The notes: a model not told the origin generated them from the sequence alone. 64,000 nt of DNA from Atopsyche davidsoni (GCA_022113835.1 JAILWY010000001.1:11028501-11092500); one strand, 5' to 3'; shown: positions 34,301-46,527, numbered from the stretch's first letter. Program-made: numbers and translations.

Positions 34301-35359
34301 AGATGAACTATCATCGAGGGATACTTGTGAAAGACTAAATGGCTTTCCAGAAATAGCTGTTGGAGGATTACTCAATCCATTTTGTTGAACTACATTCAAA
34401 TTTAAGTTGGATGGAAGATATCCGTGGTTTGGTTCTGGCGAAGGCAAGGCTAATTTTGACGGTTCATAGGCACTATTTGAGGATGGACCTATTCTGTAGC
34501 CTCCGTCTGAAGACGGCGAGGACTGCACTTTATTGGGATTAAATTTAAGCTGATCTCCTTGCTGCTGTGTATTTTTAGCGTGATATCTCAAAACAGGCAA
34601 CCATGGATATTGATTGCAAGCATTGCAGTCTTTTTTCTTCTGATTTTCATGAGAGTGTCCATGTGATGGAGGGGGTCCATACGAAGAGCTCAATCCGCTG
34701 TGTGATTGTTGGTGTCCATTGGGTGGTTGAAGCTGACCATGCGGTGGTTGGTGTTGGTTTTGAAAAGGTTGTTGAGGTCCATGAGGCTGTTGTTGATTAT
34801 GAAATGATGGTTTAGGACCTTGAGGAGGTGGTGGTGGTCCATGGGGTGGTGGTCCATGTGGTGGTGAGCTCAAGTGGTTTGACGGTGGTGGTGGTGGTCC
34901 ATACGGCAACGAAGGCGGTCCATAGTTAGATGGCGGTGGAACTGCATATGTTGTAGGAGGAGGATTAAATGAAGACTGCGGAACATTATCATCTTCACTT
35001 GAAAAGAACCAACTTGATACTTTTTGAAAAAAGGATTGTTGCTCCAAAGGTGGTCGTACTGTTAAGGAAGGATATCTCTCTGGGCTGAATTGTGGACCTG
35101 CGAATGGACCGTGGTTTACACCTGGAGGTTGTCTCAGATGACTGTTTTGTCTTTGATATCTCATACCAGCAGTCGACAGTGGATTTCGCACTCCCGGTAT
35201 ATTAGGAGGTGGAGGAGGAGGTCTTAAGATCTCATCATAAATATCTGATCTCGGCTTGGCTGTAGGTGTTTTGGGAAGATCAGTTGTTGATGAACCACTG
35301 GCAGTAATACAGCTGATAATCAGCATAAAGCTGATGATCTGAAAATAAAATACAGCCAT
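31387..35359 (-). CDS. Large secreted Pro/Ser/Asn/Thr-rich protein, unknown function
   Basis: Coding exons on the minus strand: 35359-31768 (donor GTGAGT), 31665-31538 (acceptor ATTTTCAG, donor GTAAGC) and 31425-31387 (acceptor TTTAAG, stop TAA). They join in frame to about 1252 aa ending 'VVTVVTQSTVPK'. An N-terminal signal peptide is visible (hydrophobic core 'IISFMLIISCITA'). Then come PPPPPP at about 47-52, a Pro/Gly/His-rich block at about 135-235 with PHGPP and QPPHG repeats, a lone C-x2-C ('DCNACNQYPWLP') near 245, and a long Ser/Asn/Thr-rich low-complexity region. No known domain. A TTTTATTTTCAG acceptor sits inside the first codons, so the true start may be in an upstream exon joining at 35338. 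An extracellular matrix or cuticle-type role is a guess from composition. Confidence 0.85.
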
Positions 35360-35725
35360 TAAAAAATAACATAATACACTTAAGGAGTATCATCAACTAG
35401 ATATTACTTTAAATAACTATTCATAATAATAAAAGGCCACAGACTTTTATGGTATATAAAAATTTCACTACACATAAAAATAAGGTTTGATATTAAATAT
35501 GCACATATTAGATATTAGAGGATATTGAAGACTTACAAAAAAAATCTGAAATTTAAAATATATGTCATGTTCAAAATGTCTATATATTTTCAATAATGTA
35601 CCAAAATAAGTTTTTGATTTATTGGCTTTTTTATTAATTAAATGTTTATTATTGATTCCTGCAGATTAGATCTATGTGATTATGGTTTAATTGTTTTAAC
35701 AGTTGATAGTTTTCAATTTAGTCCA
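35360..35725. other. Upstream of the Pro-rich gene; no element recognised
   Basis: AT-rich. It may hold 5' UTR, promoter or first intron of the minus-strand gene; no clear TATA/initiator pair was found. Confidence 0.3.
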
Positions 35726-35860
35726 TGTACGTTACCACCTAACCATATCTTGTAAGCCCCACAACCTACACCAGGACATGGGGACAGCTACACACCATAT
35801 GTAAGCACAGCCCAACAACTAATGTAAATTAACATAAAATAAAACAAACAATCTTGGATA
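35726..35860 (+). mobile_element. LINE 3' end, same family as 22791-24540
   Basis: Shares CATGTACGTTACCACCTAA, a GGACATGGGGACAGCTA segment and the downstream AATTAACATAAAATAAAAC tail with the 3' UTR of the Jockey-like LINE. It is a severely 5'-truncated copy. Confidence 0.6.
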
Positions 35861-36257
35861 TTTTTACAGAGATGCAATCCATGAAATTACGAAAAATGCA
35901 ATACATTAGTAAAATTTTGTGAATCGATTATTTTAAATGATAATTATCTATAATGGGATAATACACCGAGAATCGCAAACTGCATAGACATTATTTTGTG
36001 AAAATATAAAATGGTGAATTCGTGATCGTAAATTTTTTAGTAGCGTGTTAACAAAATTACGGTTCCGCGTTTACTTTCGACGATATATTAAAATGATTAT
36101 TTTATTAAAAGAAAAACGCTACCGGACAATATTATAATGACGAATAGTTTACAAGTGCGAGTGTTTTCTCTACATAAATAAGAAACAACAATACTTAAAA
36201 GTGTTTTCGCACACCCGCGTGAACACATAGGAATAAAATAAATTTATAAAGTATACG

Positions 36258-36320
36258 GCTTTGAAGGAAAACATCTTCCTGTTCCGCCGACAAAGCCAAA
36301 TACACTAGACTAGTATATGG
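36258..36320 (-). repeat. Inverted copy of the repeat segment at 29127-29175
   Basis: The reverse complement matches about 45 bp of 29127-29175, including CTAGTGTAT, GGCTTTGTCGGCGGAACAGG and AAGATGTTTTCCTTCAA. It includes the CTAGTG used as target by the hAT MITE at the other locus, showing an uninterrupted state. Confidence 0.6.
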
Positions 36321-36499
36321 ATTCTGGAAATATCAACTTCCGGATATTGATGATTTGGCAAAAATATTAAATTTAATAGCCTTTCGTGGAATTTATACGC
36401 ACTCAAACTGCTTTTCTGGATATGTAGAAATTGAACAAATTGTATTTTTTTGACATGTATGACTAATATGAACATCGTTCCTAGTGCAACTGGTAAATC

Positions 36500-36529
36500 T
36501 CACAGGTGTAGGGACACCTACACCTGTGA
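36500..36529. repeat. Perfect 13-bp inverted repeat (hairpin)
   Basis: TCACAGGTGTAGG (36500-36512), loop GACA, and CCTACACCTGTGA (36517-36529). It contains two mirror CAGGTG/CACCTG E-box cores. The right arm was duplicated by the LINE insertion that follows. Confidence 0.85.
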
Positions 36530-36707
36530 TATAAAAAAGTTTTTTTACACATTTTTCCCTACACAAACTCAATAACGAAAATAGAGAAATCCATGTCCCC
36601 TACCGCTTAAGCCAGATCTTGTAAGCCTCACAACATACCGTATTGTAAGCATAGCCCTAACAACTATTGTAAATTAACAAAAAAGAAATAAAGAATCATG
36701 AAATAAT
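36530..36707 (+). mobile_element. 5'-truncated LINE insertion with 11-bp target duplication
   Basis: Carries the 3' UTR sequence 'GCCAGATCTTGTAAGCC' ... 'ACTATTGTAAATTAACA' and an A-rich tail, as at 35726-35860. It is flanked by TACACCTGTGA on the left (36519-36529) and again on the right (starting about 36708). Confidence 0.7.
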
Positions 36708-36719
36708 TACACCTGTGAC

Positions 36720-37439
36720 ACGTATCACTCATCGCGGTATCGACAGTACTAAAAATAACATTCACAAGAATCACGAGAATCCCAACAATCCATCGTTGCG
36801 CATTACCAGCCAACTCATATATTCAACAATAAATATTATTGTTACAAGGGTTGTTATGCATTTTTATTCAGTCCATAACAACCTTGCAGTACTGTTTCAC
36901 CATTCAAACTGTGAGCCCGTATTTTTATTTATTTTGCCTTTTCATTTATTATGTTGAAGTGACATATTTGGATTTTTAAATGATAGTATTATTGTTTTAA
37001 TTGTGTCGATATTTTCTGGCGGATATTTCAATTTGTCTTTAATATTAAATGTGTAAGTGTTAAACGCGGTTGGTAAAAACATAAAATGGAGTTATTGTTT
37101 GTGTTTATTTGTGAAACTGGGATAATGGCAGCGATGCAGTTTTTTTGAATGTAAGTGATTTATTTTTTCAAATGAAAATTTATAAACTTTGAAAATAATT
37201 TTAGGAATAAATGTCTCGATATAATTTATACAGAGAATTTGTCACATTACAATATTATTTCTGTTTGTATTTTCGTACCTGTTCATAAATTTCGTTACTT
37301 TATGAAATTAATTGTTATTTTATCAATATCAGTTTACTGTACTATAATGACATATTTTTAGGAATTTATTGAGGAATATTTATACCCGATTTTATTATAG
37401 CAATTGTGATACAAAGAATACTTGCGTTCAGATTTCCTA
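36720..37439. other. No gene recognised
   Basis: AT-rich. A plus-strand ORF of about 80 codons at 36715-36957 has no recognisable domain and looks random. Confidence 0.4.
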
Positions 37440-37960
37440 GGTTGCCACCATTACTCGGGCAAGTATCACCTCCGATAGATTTTAATTCCGGCTTGTTTTC
37501 ACAACCGTTTAGCTTGTTTATCTTTTGGATCGTTTCCCATCATTGGATTTGACCTTTATTCTGGCTTGAGGTTGTAAACATAAAGAAGTGTACCCAGTTG
37601 TACTGGCAAATCATTTTCACCTGCGGATATCGATCTATAAACAGGGAACACTTTCGTCGCTGGCTCAATTGATATTATTATTGATTTAGTGGTGTGGGAA
37701 CTGACCGAAGCGAATTGGAATGGCAACGATTCTGCCGCTAACTCCAAACGAAGATGCGTAGATTCCACAAAAATCATTTTGTGTAAATTATTATTATTAT
37801 TGAATATATTTGATCGAATGGAGTCTGCAAAGGCAGCGCGAGAAAGTGGATGTCTATGCAGTGCGTATTCCTGGCGGAAGTCCAAAAACTCCAAACAGGT
37901 GTTCAGAATTGCACTGCACCTCTCTTTAATAGACCACTGAGAAGAGGAATTAAAAACAAT
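37440..37960. other. GC-richer island with a 151-codon minus-strand ORF
   Basis: The base composition is more balanced than in its surroundings, and a minus-strand ORF (37556-38011) is open for 151 codons. The translation shows no domain, no signal peptide and ordinary shuffled composition. The location, about 2 kb upstream of the Pro-rich gene on its strand, would also fit a promoter region or untranslated first exon. I cannot decide between coding and regulatory. Confidence 0.25.
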
Positions 37961-38976
37961 TTGTGATATACTGATTAAAAAAATATTTTTAATATTTCTG
38001 TGTAATTGCATAGCTGTAAATTGATTACGATGCTTTTTTGTGTGTTCTCTCTTTTATTTTATTTTTAATTTGTGTCCATAAATGTTGTGGTATGATATTG
38101 GCATGTATTCCAAATTATACAAACTCAAATAATAAATAAAATTAAATACTCTCATTAAATGTCGTTCTTCGGAAAAAAAACACAAAAAATATTAGAGTTT
38201 TTGTACGTTGAAAGTTTGTAGGTTATTTTTACTTTGCCTCATACATACTCAGATGAGGAATTCACTGCATGCTTTTGCGATTCATCAATAAAAATTACGG
38301 AAGGTTTAATGGTTTAATATTGTAATCGGTTTATAAGCACGTGTATTTATTATCATTTATATAAGTGTTTCATTTATTTTCACTTTTCCTAAATTATGAG
38401 TAATAAACAACACGTTGTTATTTCCATACGCAAAAAAATAATGATATCGATAGAATTGAGGTTTGACTCGATCCATTTCCATCCGCATATATTATAATCT
38501 TACGATAGTTCGCTTGTGTACTACACTAATGCATGCTATTCTTGGCTAACAAACGCAGTATGTAACATCTGAACCCGGCATCTTTTTGTGAATAATCATA
38601 CGTATCATTTGAGAGAAAGTAACATCTGGGCGTAATGATATACCCCATATTACAAGCAATTTATTTAATATCCCAATTGACAGTTTAATTATTTTTTAGA
38701 TAAGAATCGTTTAAATAGACAAATAAAAATTTAGAAACTCCCTCAAATGAAAAGTCATCGTCTCTACAGGTAGCTTTCAAAAATTGATTGTTTTTTTACA
38801 GCGTCATACAGTTGGTAACACACTGCAGGGATAAGAAAAACAATTGTTATACCTTTTGGTCATTATTGACAGAAATACTTCTGACCGTACATTAACATGA
38901 ATACCTCTACGAACTCTTTACACAAAAAAAGACATATAGACCCACATCTCTTGTCTTGTGTTTTTGCTAACAGAGC
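37961..38976. other. No gene recognised
   Basis: AT-rich intergenic sequence without ORFs or repeats that I can support. Confidence 0.4.
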
Positions 38977-40620
38977 AGGAGCAGAGGAGTAATTCTAAGC
39001 CTCACCTGTCAGAGCGGGTGTGCTTGTGCAACTTTTATAGCTTTAAAAAACCACACCTAAAAATGATATGATACAGTACACAATCAAAGAACAAGAGCAG
39101 AGAGGAGATTCTCAGCCACGGCTGTATGGATGGGTGTGTTTGAGATTTTGCTAGATTTAAAAATCTAATAAAAAGGATGAATGATAGAGGACCTCATAAG
39201 GCAGTATGTCGCTGTACAAGCAGGATCAGAGAGGAGATTCTCAACCACGGCTGTATGGATGGGTGTGTTTGAGATTTTGCTAGATTTAAAAATCTAATAA
39301 AAAGGATGAATGATAGAGGACCTCATAAGGCAGTATGTCGCTGTACAAGCAGGATCAGAGAGGAGATTCTCAACCACGGCTGTATGGATGGGTGTGTTTG
39401 AGATTTTGCTAGATTTAAAAATCTAATAAAAAGGATGAATGATAGAGGACCTCATAAGGCAGTATGTCGCTGTACAAGCAGGATCAGAGAGGAGATTCTC
39501 AACCACGGCTGTATGGACGGGTGTGTTTGAGATTTTGCTAGATTTAAAAATCTAATAAAAAGGATGAATGATAGAGGACCTCATAAAGCAGTATGTCGCT
39601 GTACAAGCAGGAGCAGAGAGGAGATTCTCAGTCACGGCTGTATGGACGGGTGTGTTTGAGATTTTGCTAGATTTAAAAATCTAATAAGAAGGATGAATGA
39701 TAGAGGACCTCATAAGGCAGTATGTCGCTGTACAAGCAGGAGCAGAGAGGAGATTCTCAGTCACGGCTGTATGGACGGGTGTGTTTGAGATTTTGCTAGA
39801 TTTAAAAATCTAATAAGAAGGATGAATGATAGAGGACCTCATAAGGCAGTATGTCGCTGTACAAGCAGGAGCAGAGAGGAGATTCTCAGTCACGGCTGTA
39901 TGGACGGGTGTGTTTGAGATTTTGCTAGATTTAAAAATCTAATAAAAAGGATGAATGATAGAGGACCTCATAAGGCAGTATGTCGCTGTACAAGCAGGAG
40001 CAGAGAGGAGATTCTCAGTCACGAGGATGAATGATAGAGGACCTCATAAGGCAGTATCTCGTGTGTCGCTGTACAAGCAGGAGCAGAGATGAGATTCTCA
40101 GCCACGGCTGTATGGACGGGTGTGTTTGAGATTTTGCTGGATTTAAAAATCTAATAAAAAGGATGAATGTTAGAGGACCTCATAAAGCAGTATGTCGCTG
40201 TACAAGCAGGATCAGAGAGGAGATTCTCAGCCACGGCTGTATGGACGGGTGTGTTTGAGATTTTGCTGGATTTAAAAATCTAATAAAAAGGATGAATGAT
40301 AGAGGACCTCATAAGGCAGTATCTCGTGTGTCGCTGTACAAGCAGGAGCAGAGATGAGATTCTCAGCCACGGCTGTATAGACGGGTGTGTTTGAGATTTT
40401 GCTGGATTTAAAAATCTAATAAAAAGGATGAATGATAGAGGACCTCATAAGGCAGTATCTCGTGTGTCGCTGTACAAGCAGGATCAGAGAGGAGATTCTC
40501 AGCCACGGCTGTATGGACGGGCGTGTTTGATATTTTGCTGGATTTAAAAATCTAATAAGAAGGATGAATGATGGAGGACCCCATAAGGCAGTATCTCGTA
40601 TGTCGCTGTACAAGCAGGAG
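38977..40620. repeat. 129/136-bp tandem satellite array
   Basis: The unit marker GGATGAATG occurs at 39175, 39304, 39433, 39562, 39691, 39820, 39949, 40025, 40161, 40290, 40426 and 40562. The period is 129 bp in the left part and 136 bp where a 7-bp CTCGTGT insertion is present (right part); one unit is shortened to 76 bp. A diverged unit precedes the array from about 38977. Each unit holds the inverted repeat TAGATTT-AA-AAATCTA. Units within the left block are almost identical, pointing to recent expansion. Confidence 0.92.
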
Positions 40621-40925
40621 CAGTGTGCGGGTGTGCTGGCGCTCCCAAGCGGGATGTTCCCACGGGCCGTGCCACTTACCCACGCTCAGAAAGCCGCCGG
40701 CCCATTGTCGGGGAGCGCGCAGCTCACAATGGCCGGCGTCTCTTCTGTTCACAGCGCAGGTTTCACTGGCACAAATATGCGCCAATTACCCACACCTTCC
40801 GGCCCGGAGTGTATGGCCACGCGAGCGAGCCTCCGGGGACGCACGGAGCATCCGGCGTCGGCGTCCAATGCCAAGGCCCTAATACCCAGCCCCAAGGACG
40901 TTTTCATTGTTTGCCCAACCAACTT
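40618..40925. other. GC-rich island adjoining the satellite
   Basis: About 300 bp, much richer in GC than the surrounding desert and open in all three plus frames because of composition, which argues against a single real ORF. It contains ACAATGGCC (40726-40734), CCATTGTC, GCGCCAATTACCC and TTCATTGTTTGCCC. It starts within the last satellite unit at a GAGCAG / GGGTGTGCT shared phrase. A regulatory element or promoter is possible; a lost gene exon is another possibility. Confidence 0.35.
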
Positions 40926-41461
40926 TGTCTTTTTTGAGGGTGCCATCTTCAAAATTACAACTTAGCATATTATAGAATTGATTTTAAAATTAATCTCAAC
41001 GTAATATCTAGTGTAACGTATAACTACAGTGATTTTAATATACCATAAAATACACTATTGTTATTCGTATACATTTTTAGCTTAATAAAATAATCACTCC
41101 TCTGCGAAAGTACTAGGCCGCAAGTGGAAAACGTAACTAGCCGAGCAATTCAAAGTATTAATAAGATTCAATGATATATCCAACTTTTTATGTTTCTACC
41201 TGTTAGTATATAAAATCGAACAAAATAATTAAAATAGCTTTATTTAACGATCAGTTAAACTTGGGGACATATAATGTTGTTAATGGTGTAAAAAAAAGGC
41301 AGAATTTTTCACCTCGGATCTGCAAACTCATAATCATAAATGAAGCGTGGTAGCTCTGGATAAGAAGGTGGTTATCAAAAAGTTAATCGGTACTCAAAAA
41401 TTGATTTGATCATAATATTATTTAAATGCCATGTTTACTTGTTATTATCTAATTACTTATT

Positions 41462-41530
41462 TATGGGATCAAACCCTCGTTCCGGTGATTAAATCTAAAT
41501 TAACAGTATTGCGCTAACAATTGGGCTAGG
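41462..41530 (-). repeat. tRNA-derived SINE-like fragment
   Basis: On the minus strand an A-box-like 'TAGCCCAATTGTTAGCGCA' is followed about 35 nt later by a B-box 'GGTTTGATCCC'. This spacing and these sequences resemble a decayed tRNA gene as found at SINE heads. The cloverleaf cannot be folded convincingly, so it is not a functional tRNA. Confidence 0.45.
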
Positions 41531-43602
41531 TATTATAAACTATGATTTATATTGACAATGATTGCCAATCAAAATACATTTGATTTAATTCTGAAAAAGC
41601 ATTTCAATAAAACAATTCCAATATCGGGTTTGATCTTATAGATGAGAGTTCAAAAGTAATTTTACACCTCGTCGGAACTGTCCGATTTCTTTTAATGTCA
41701 TATTTAAATGAATAATTCAATACAAAGTATGTTGTTGATCTTTACAAGACTATTCTTATAATAAAGATCTCTTGAATGTCAGGTAAAAATGCTTTGACTA
41801 CGAAAATTAGAAAACATTCTGTATTGAACCTGCCGCTAAAAATATACATGTATACATGGATATGTGGATGTTCAAAGTAAATAAATACTGACTCAATCTA
41901 CAAATATCGGGTTTCATGATTTTAATATTCTGATATTTTCCTGAAATAATCATGAAAGGCATACAGGGTGAAAACATAAATAGCCTTTAAAAAAATTGTT
42001 CATAACACCACATTTTTAGTAAATTAAATCAAATCAACAATACATGAGACGATGATGATACCTTTGAAAATGTATATTTTATTTTTTAATTTACAACATG
42101 ATTTATTTTTTATAAATTAAATAAACATAATTAAATTTATGTGCAAGAGTTTCCCCAAAAATAAACCCAAAATGTTAACAATCAATAATTGAGTTGTAAA
42201 TAATAAATCATATAATAGTTTGATTTAAATTTAATTCGTACATGAAAACATAACAAGCTTTGTCCCAGCAACAGATTCGATTCGTCATTACAATTCTCAT
42301 CCAGTAGAGTTGAGTTACCCAATGCAATAATTTATATGACTTTAACGAGACCGTTGGACATGTCTGACCTAGAACAAGAGATCCCACCTTCAATTGTTAG
42401 ATGAAAAATCCATTATCATAGACTCAATAGAGTGCAATCTACGCTGGGTACGTCCATAGGATTTTGAGAGATACTGGAGTGGTGCTGGGATATAATTTTC
42501 TTCAAGTACTGGGGGCCTTGCTAAACATGGTATTTGTTATTTCCTAGGGAAAATCTTAATCACACGCCTTAACACGTGGAAAAGTAAACTGGTATAACAC
42601 AATCACATTATTAACATTCGAGAATAATTTCACTCCGATCTTTGCTTTTATGGACCGCTCGTTAAGTGTTCTTGTACCTTTTGGGTAATTGTTCTATTTT
42701 ATTTTACTCATTTGTTGGATTTATGTGAGTTTCGAAAAATAAACTATTAATATTGAATTTTATCAGAGAACCCTTTTTTTACACACATAATTACACAATT
42801 TCAAGTATTTTTGTGCGGCAGATCTCTATATTTAAAATAAACATCGCATAAATAAAATGCTACAAACATTTATATAACTTGCGTTATATTTTAAACAAAA
42901 GATACAATACTAATTTTTTTTTAAAAATATATATTGTTTAAGGAATATCTGTATTCGCTTGAATTCATTTATATTATATCAAGTAATATTTATATTTCTA
43001 CATTAACTTTTTTAAGATAAACAGAATAAATATTTCCATGTTAAAATTTTACATATTACAAATAGTTTTAATTTTTTTGTCATATTTGATGAATTACATA
43101 GAACCAATAACATTCATAAAAATGCAAATGTTTCAAAATCTATGTGTACATATCATGCATACATATTGATATTCGAAAACAATATTAGAATATCAAATTA
43201 ATCCCAATACGATTAATATAAATATAAACATTAGTGTTTGTTTCAGAATTTAATAATATATCATTAACATAATGCGTTTCACAGTAAAACTATTAAAGAA
43301 GAAGAGAAGAAGCTATGTTATTTAATTACACAGTTCTCATATCCCGTATGAATAAGTAAGTACTTGAGTATAATTTTGGGAGTATTGAAAATTAATTACA
43401 GCGCTAAATCGGATCAAGTGCTACAAATCTCATTATAATGGATAGCTTATCGAAAAAACACTCTTCGTATAGTACAAGTGATATAATTAACTAAGTCATT
43501 CCAAATGCTTTATTAATACTCACTGCCATGTGGTACTCAAGGCATCTCTTGTAAACCAGTTCTTGCAGGCTACAAGGAGACTAGCAAGTCTTAAACCAAA
43601 AA

Positions 43603-43603
43603 T

Positions 43604-43647
<44 letters not shown>
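43603..43647. repeat. (TA)n(TG)n compound microsatellite
   Basis: A run of TA followed directly by about 13 TG units. Confidence 0.95.
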
Positions 43648-44269
43648 ATAATTCATTGTTTTTCAAATTCAGGGTTAGTTTAAAATATTCATAACCAAAA
43701 AATAATTTTCCAATTTTAATATTACACCTACGTTATTTTTTTTATCTTACATTGGATTGTAAAAACAGACCCGATGGTTATTTTGCTTCACCCTATACCA
43801 GTTCAGAGCTGAGCTTCTATATGCATAGCCTCCATTCATCTTTCCGGCGTGTGCCTCTTAATGAATTGAAACGATATTCCTATTCATGAGAGGTACGAGT
43901 CATATATTTGCTTCAGGGCCAATAAGATACTTATACCCACGTCTTCATTTTATTAAGAAATTTAATAGGGTCTTGTAGTAATTGACTTGATTTATCTAAT
44001 TACCTTCATTAATGCTTAGTTAGTATATTGTAAAATAGAAATATTATATTTGAGATAGTTATTAAATTATATATTTATATTTTTTAAGTACACACTGTCA
44101 GTCTAACAATTATTCAATAAGCCAATTTTTAGTAACTGTGCTATTGTGTTGTGCAATGAGTATCGAACGAGGTATCTAAAACAAACCAATTGCATTAGCC
44201 TAACATCAGGTGTGCTTATTTAGTTATCATAATCTTTTCTTAGTGAGTATAAAGCAGGTCCCTAATGAT

Positions 44270-44430
44270 AGAGATTGAGATCTTTAAATTCATGCAGGTA
44301 AGTTTATGCGGGAACTGTACTTCAGAATGCAATGTCAGTGTCATTTATTGCACGAGAAGTTCTCACCGCAGCTTCGGCATAACACCTGACTCCCCCGAGA
44401 CAGGCGGCCTTGATAATGCTCACCTTACCA
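44270..44430. other. GC-richer island in desert
   Basis: Includes 'TTTATTGCACGAGAAGTTC' and 'GCTTCGGCATAACACCTGAC'. No ORF. Possible conserved non-coding element, judged on composition only. Confidence 0.25.
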
Positions 44431-44619
44431 TTTGAAGCTTTATTTTAATGTGCTGTTTATGCATAAGATAAGTAAGACAATTACACGTTATAAAAATGTT
44501 ATGTTTTTCAGAGGGAATAAAAAGCATTTTTTCACTCAATTTACTCAAAAACTTAGAAATAAGAATTTTATATGTAATATGGACACATCCACATTTTAAA
44601 TATAATATGCACACATCAC

Positions 44620-44962
44620 TTAACACGTTGACTGTCAACTACAAGATAACTCGTAGATTACGTTCTTTTCTAGGACGCCAACTACGAGTTATCTCGTCCT
44701 TGTTTACTTGCCATTTTTGTGCAGCTACGATTGAACTCAGAATATATCAGTGCTAATATCGATAGATGGCTTCTGGGAAAAGAACAAAAAATCAATGCTG
44801 GCTTGCATGAACAGACCATTTATTAACACGTTGACTGCCGACTAGGAGATAACTCGTAGACTGCGTTCTTTTCTAGGACGCACACTACGAGCTATCTCAC
44901 CCGTGTTTAATTGTTATTTTAGGCCAGATTTCTAAAAATTGCAGTGGCAGTCAACGTGTTAA
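44620..44962. mobile_element. piggyBac-like element end plus nested or adjacent MITE
   Basis: The second unit, 44823-44962, is complete: TTAA, perfect 13-bp inverted termini CACGTTGACTGCC (44827-44839) / GGCAGTCAACGTG (44946-44958), TTAA. The first unit begins at TTAA 44620-44623 with CACGTTGACTGTC and shares the subterminal hairpin AGATAACTCGTAG / CTACGAGTTATCT. It then continues into unique sequence with no right end of its own before the second TTAA. Either the second unit sits inside a larger element using the same right end, or the first is truncated. Confidence 0.8.
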
Positions 44963-45089
44963 AAGCATTCAGCATATGTGCTAAATGGCTAGTTTAAGTA
45001 TAATGCAGTTTTTCGATCATCAGATTTGATTAAATTCATACAAATTTCTAAGTGAGCAAATCTACATTTGTTTAAAGGAAGTCTGTGTT

Positions 45090-45620
45090 TAGAGACACCT
45101 GCGTATCCCCTCTGGTCTTACAATCTATTTCATTCATTTATAAATTGTCCGTCCGACCGCAAGGCGGTATCATTGTACATTGCGGCCGTTTACAAGACAT
45201 AATTCGGTATTAAAAATTAGTCATAACAACTCGGGAGCCTACTTCGTGCAATTTGGGTTTCAGGTACAAAGAACTAAGACAAGTTTCACTTTATCACGCT
45301 CAGGGAAGTCAAAAATTAAAATCATTTCCATTGTCAGCCGCGACAGGCTTCTTCCGAAAATCTACGCTAATATGTGAACAATGCTCTCTTACATAGATTG
45401 GGCTGGGAAAGTGGGGCGCCCGGAGTGCCCGAGACTCCGAGGAGCCGCACTTTAGAGGGCCGGGACTACAATGGCCGTTCATTAACAACAACGCTCTGAC
45501 CCCTGAACTGCAAAACGAAAGCGAATGAAATCCATCAACGGATTTTGCTCTCGTTTGAATTGATTGCTCAGTGGAGCAAGGCCAGGTGGAAAACAATCAG
45601 GGATACCCTTGAGGGTCAGC
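45090..45620. other. GC-richer island with repeated ACAAT/ATTGT motifs
   Basis: Contains CATTGTACATTG, CCATTGTC, GAACAATG and ACAATGGCC (45468-45476). These match the core recognised by SOX-family HMG proteins, though the motif is short and common. ORFs here are short on both strands. Regulatory function is an inference. Confidence 0.3.
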
Positions 45621-46527
45621 GAAGTTTTATTGGGGACCGTTTTCGGATTTAGTACAAAATAATTTGGTACGTGAAGCTTTTTCAAAAAATCCTGAAAAAA
45701 CAACAATATAACTATAAAAATATATGTTTTTTTTTTGGAAAAAAACACTCAAGTACAGATAATCTAATACATACACTAATATTTAAAAGTAAAAGAGTGC
45801 ATGGAAATAACCTGATAAACTTGTAGGTTGAAGCAATCAAAATTGGGGCTGTGTTAGTTTCCGATTTGTAAATATATATTTTCCATGCGACAATTTACAT
45901 ATTTGACCAAAAATACATACTTATCACAATGATCTAGACTTCTTCAGAAAAGAATTTTAGAAATTTCTAATTAACTGGAATATGTACAAACGTGTATCGG
46001 ATGAACACAATTTTAGACAAGAAGCAGCGAGATGATAATTGATTAGTTACAAATCTTAATATTCAATATTTTACGTCTGTTCAAATGATTAGTTCTTGTG
46101 TATACTACGCAACTGGTAATTAATTATTAATTTGAAAAGATAATTAGCCTAATGATTATAACTGTCAATTTTATAAGTGAGAGTCTATTTAGGCTTTGTA
46201 TACACATGGCGAGCAAGCACAGAACAAGCTATTCATTCAGAATGAATATTAGTTTTCAAAATCGCAGTTATCTACTAAAATAAACTAGTTTGCTTAAGTA
46301 AATAAAAAATAGCCACTCGCCATATGCCATATGGCATGATATGAGTGTTAGCTTTGAGTCTATTTTTTTTCTTTTTTTTACAAGTACTTCTTATATCGGT
46401 ATATAATCTTCTCATTAATGTATACTAAGAACATGTTTACAACAACTCTTTGGAGTTTATACTGACCCGTATTATATAGTTATATTTCAGAAACTAAACA
46501 ATAAAAATCAATGATCATTAAAGGTGA

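Larger units (their letters stand above)
40926..44269. other. AT-rich desert; no gene recognised
   Basis: No supportable ORF on either strand. The only items I can name are a SINE-like piece at 41462-41530 and a microsatellite at 43603-43647. Confidence 0.5.

Noticed and set aside
34360..34815. Plus-strand ORFs opposite the Pro-rich gene
   Set aside because: Shadows of the repetitive Pro/Gly/His coding sequence on the other strand.
37556..38011. 151-codon minus-strand ORF as a gene
   Set aside because: No domain, no splice partners and ordinary composition; kept only as an island of uncertain nature.
40564..40965. Plus-strand ORFs of 104-133 codons
   Set aside because: Three frames are open at once in a GC-rich block and start inside satellite sequence, so none stands out as real.
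41462..41530. Functional tRNA gene
   Set aside because: A and B boxes only; no convincing cloverleaf or acceptor stem, so called a SINE-like relic. The same applies to 46528-46640.
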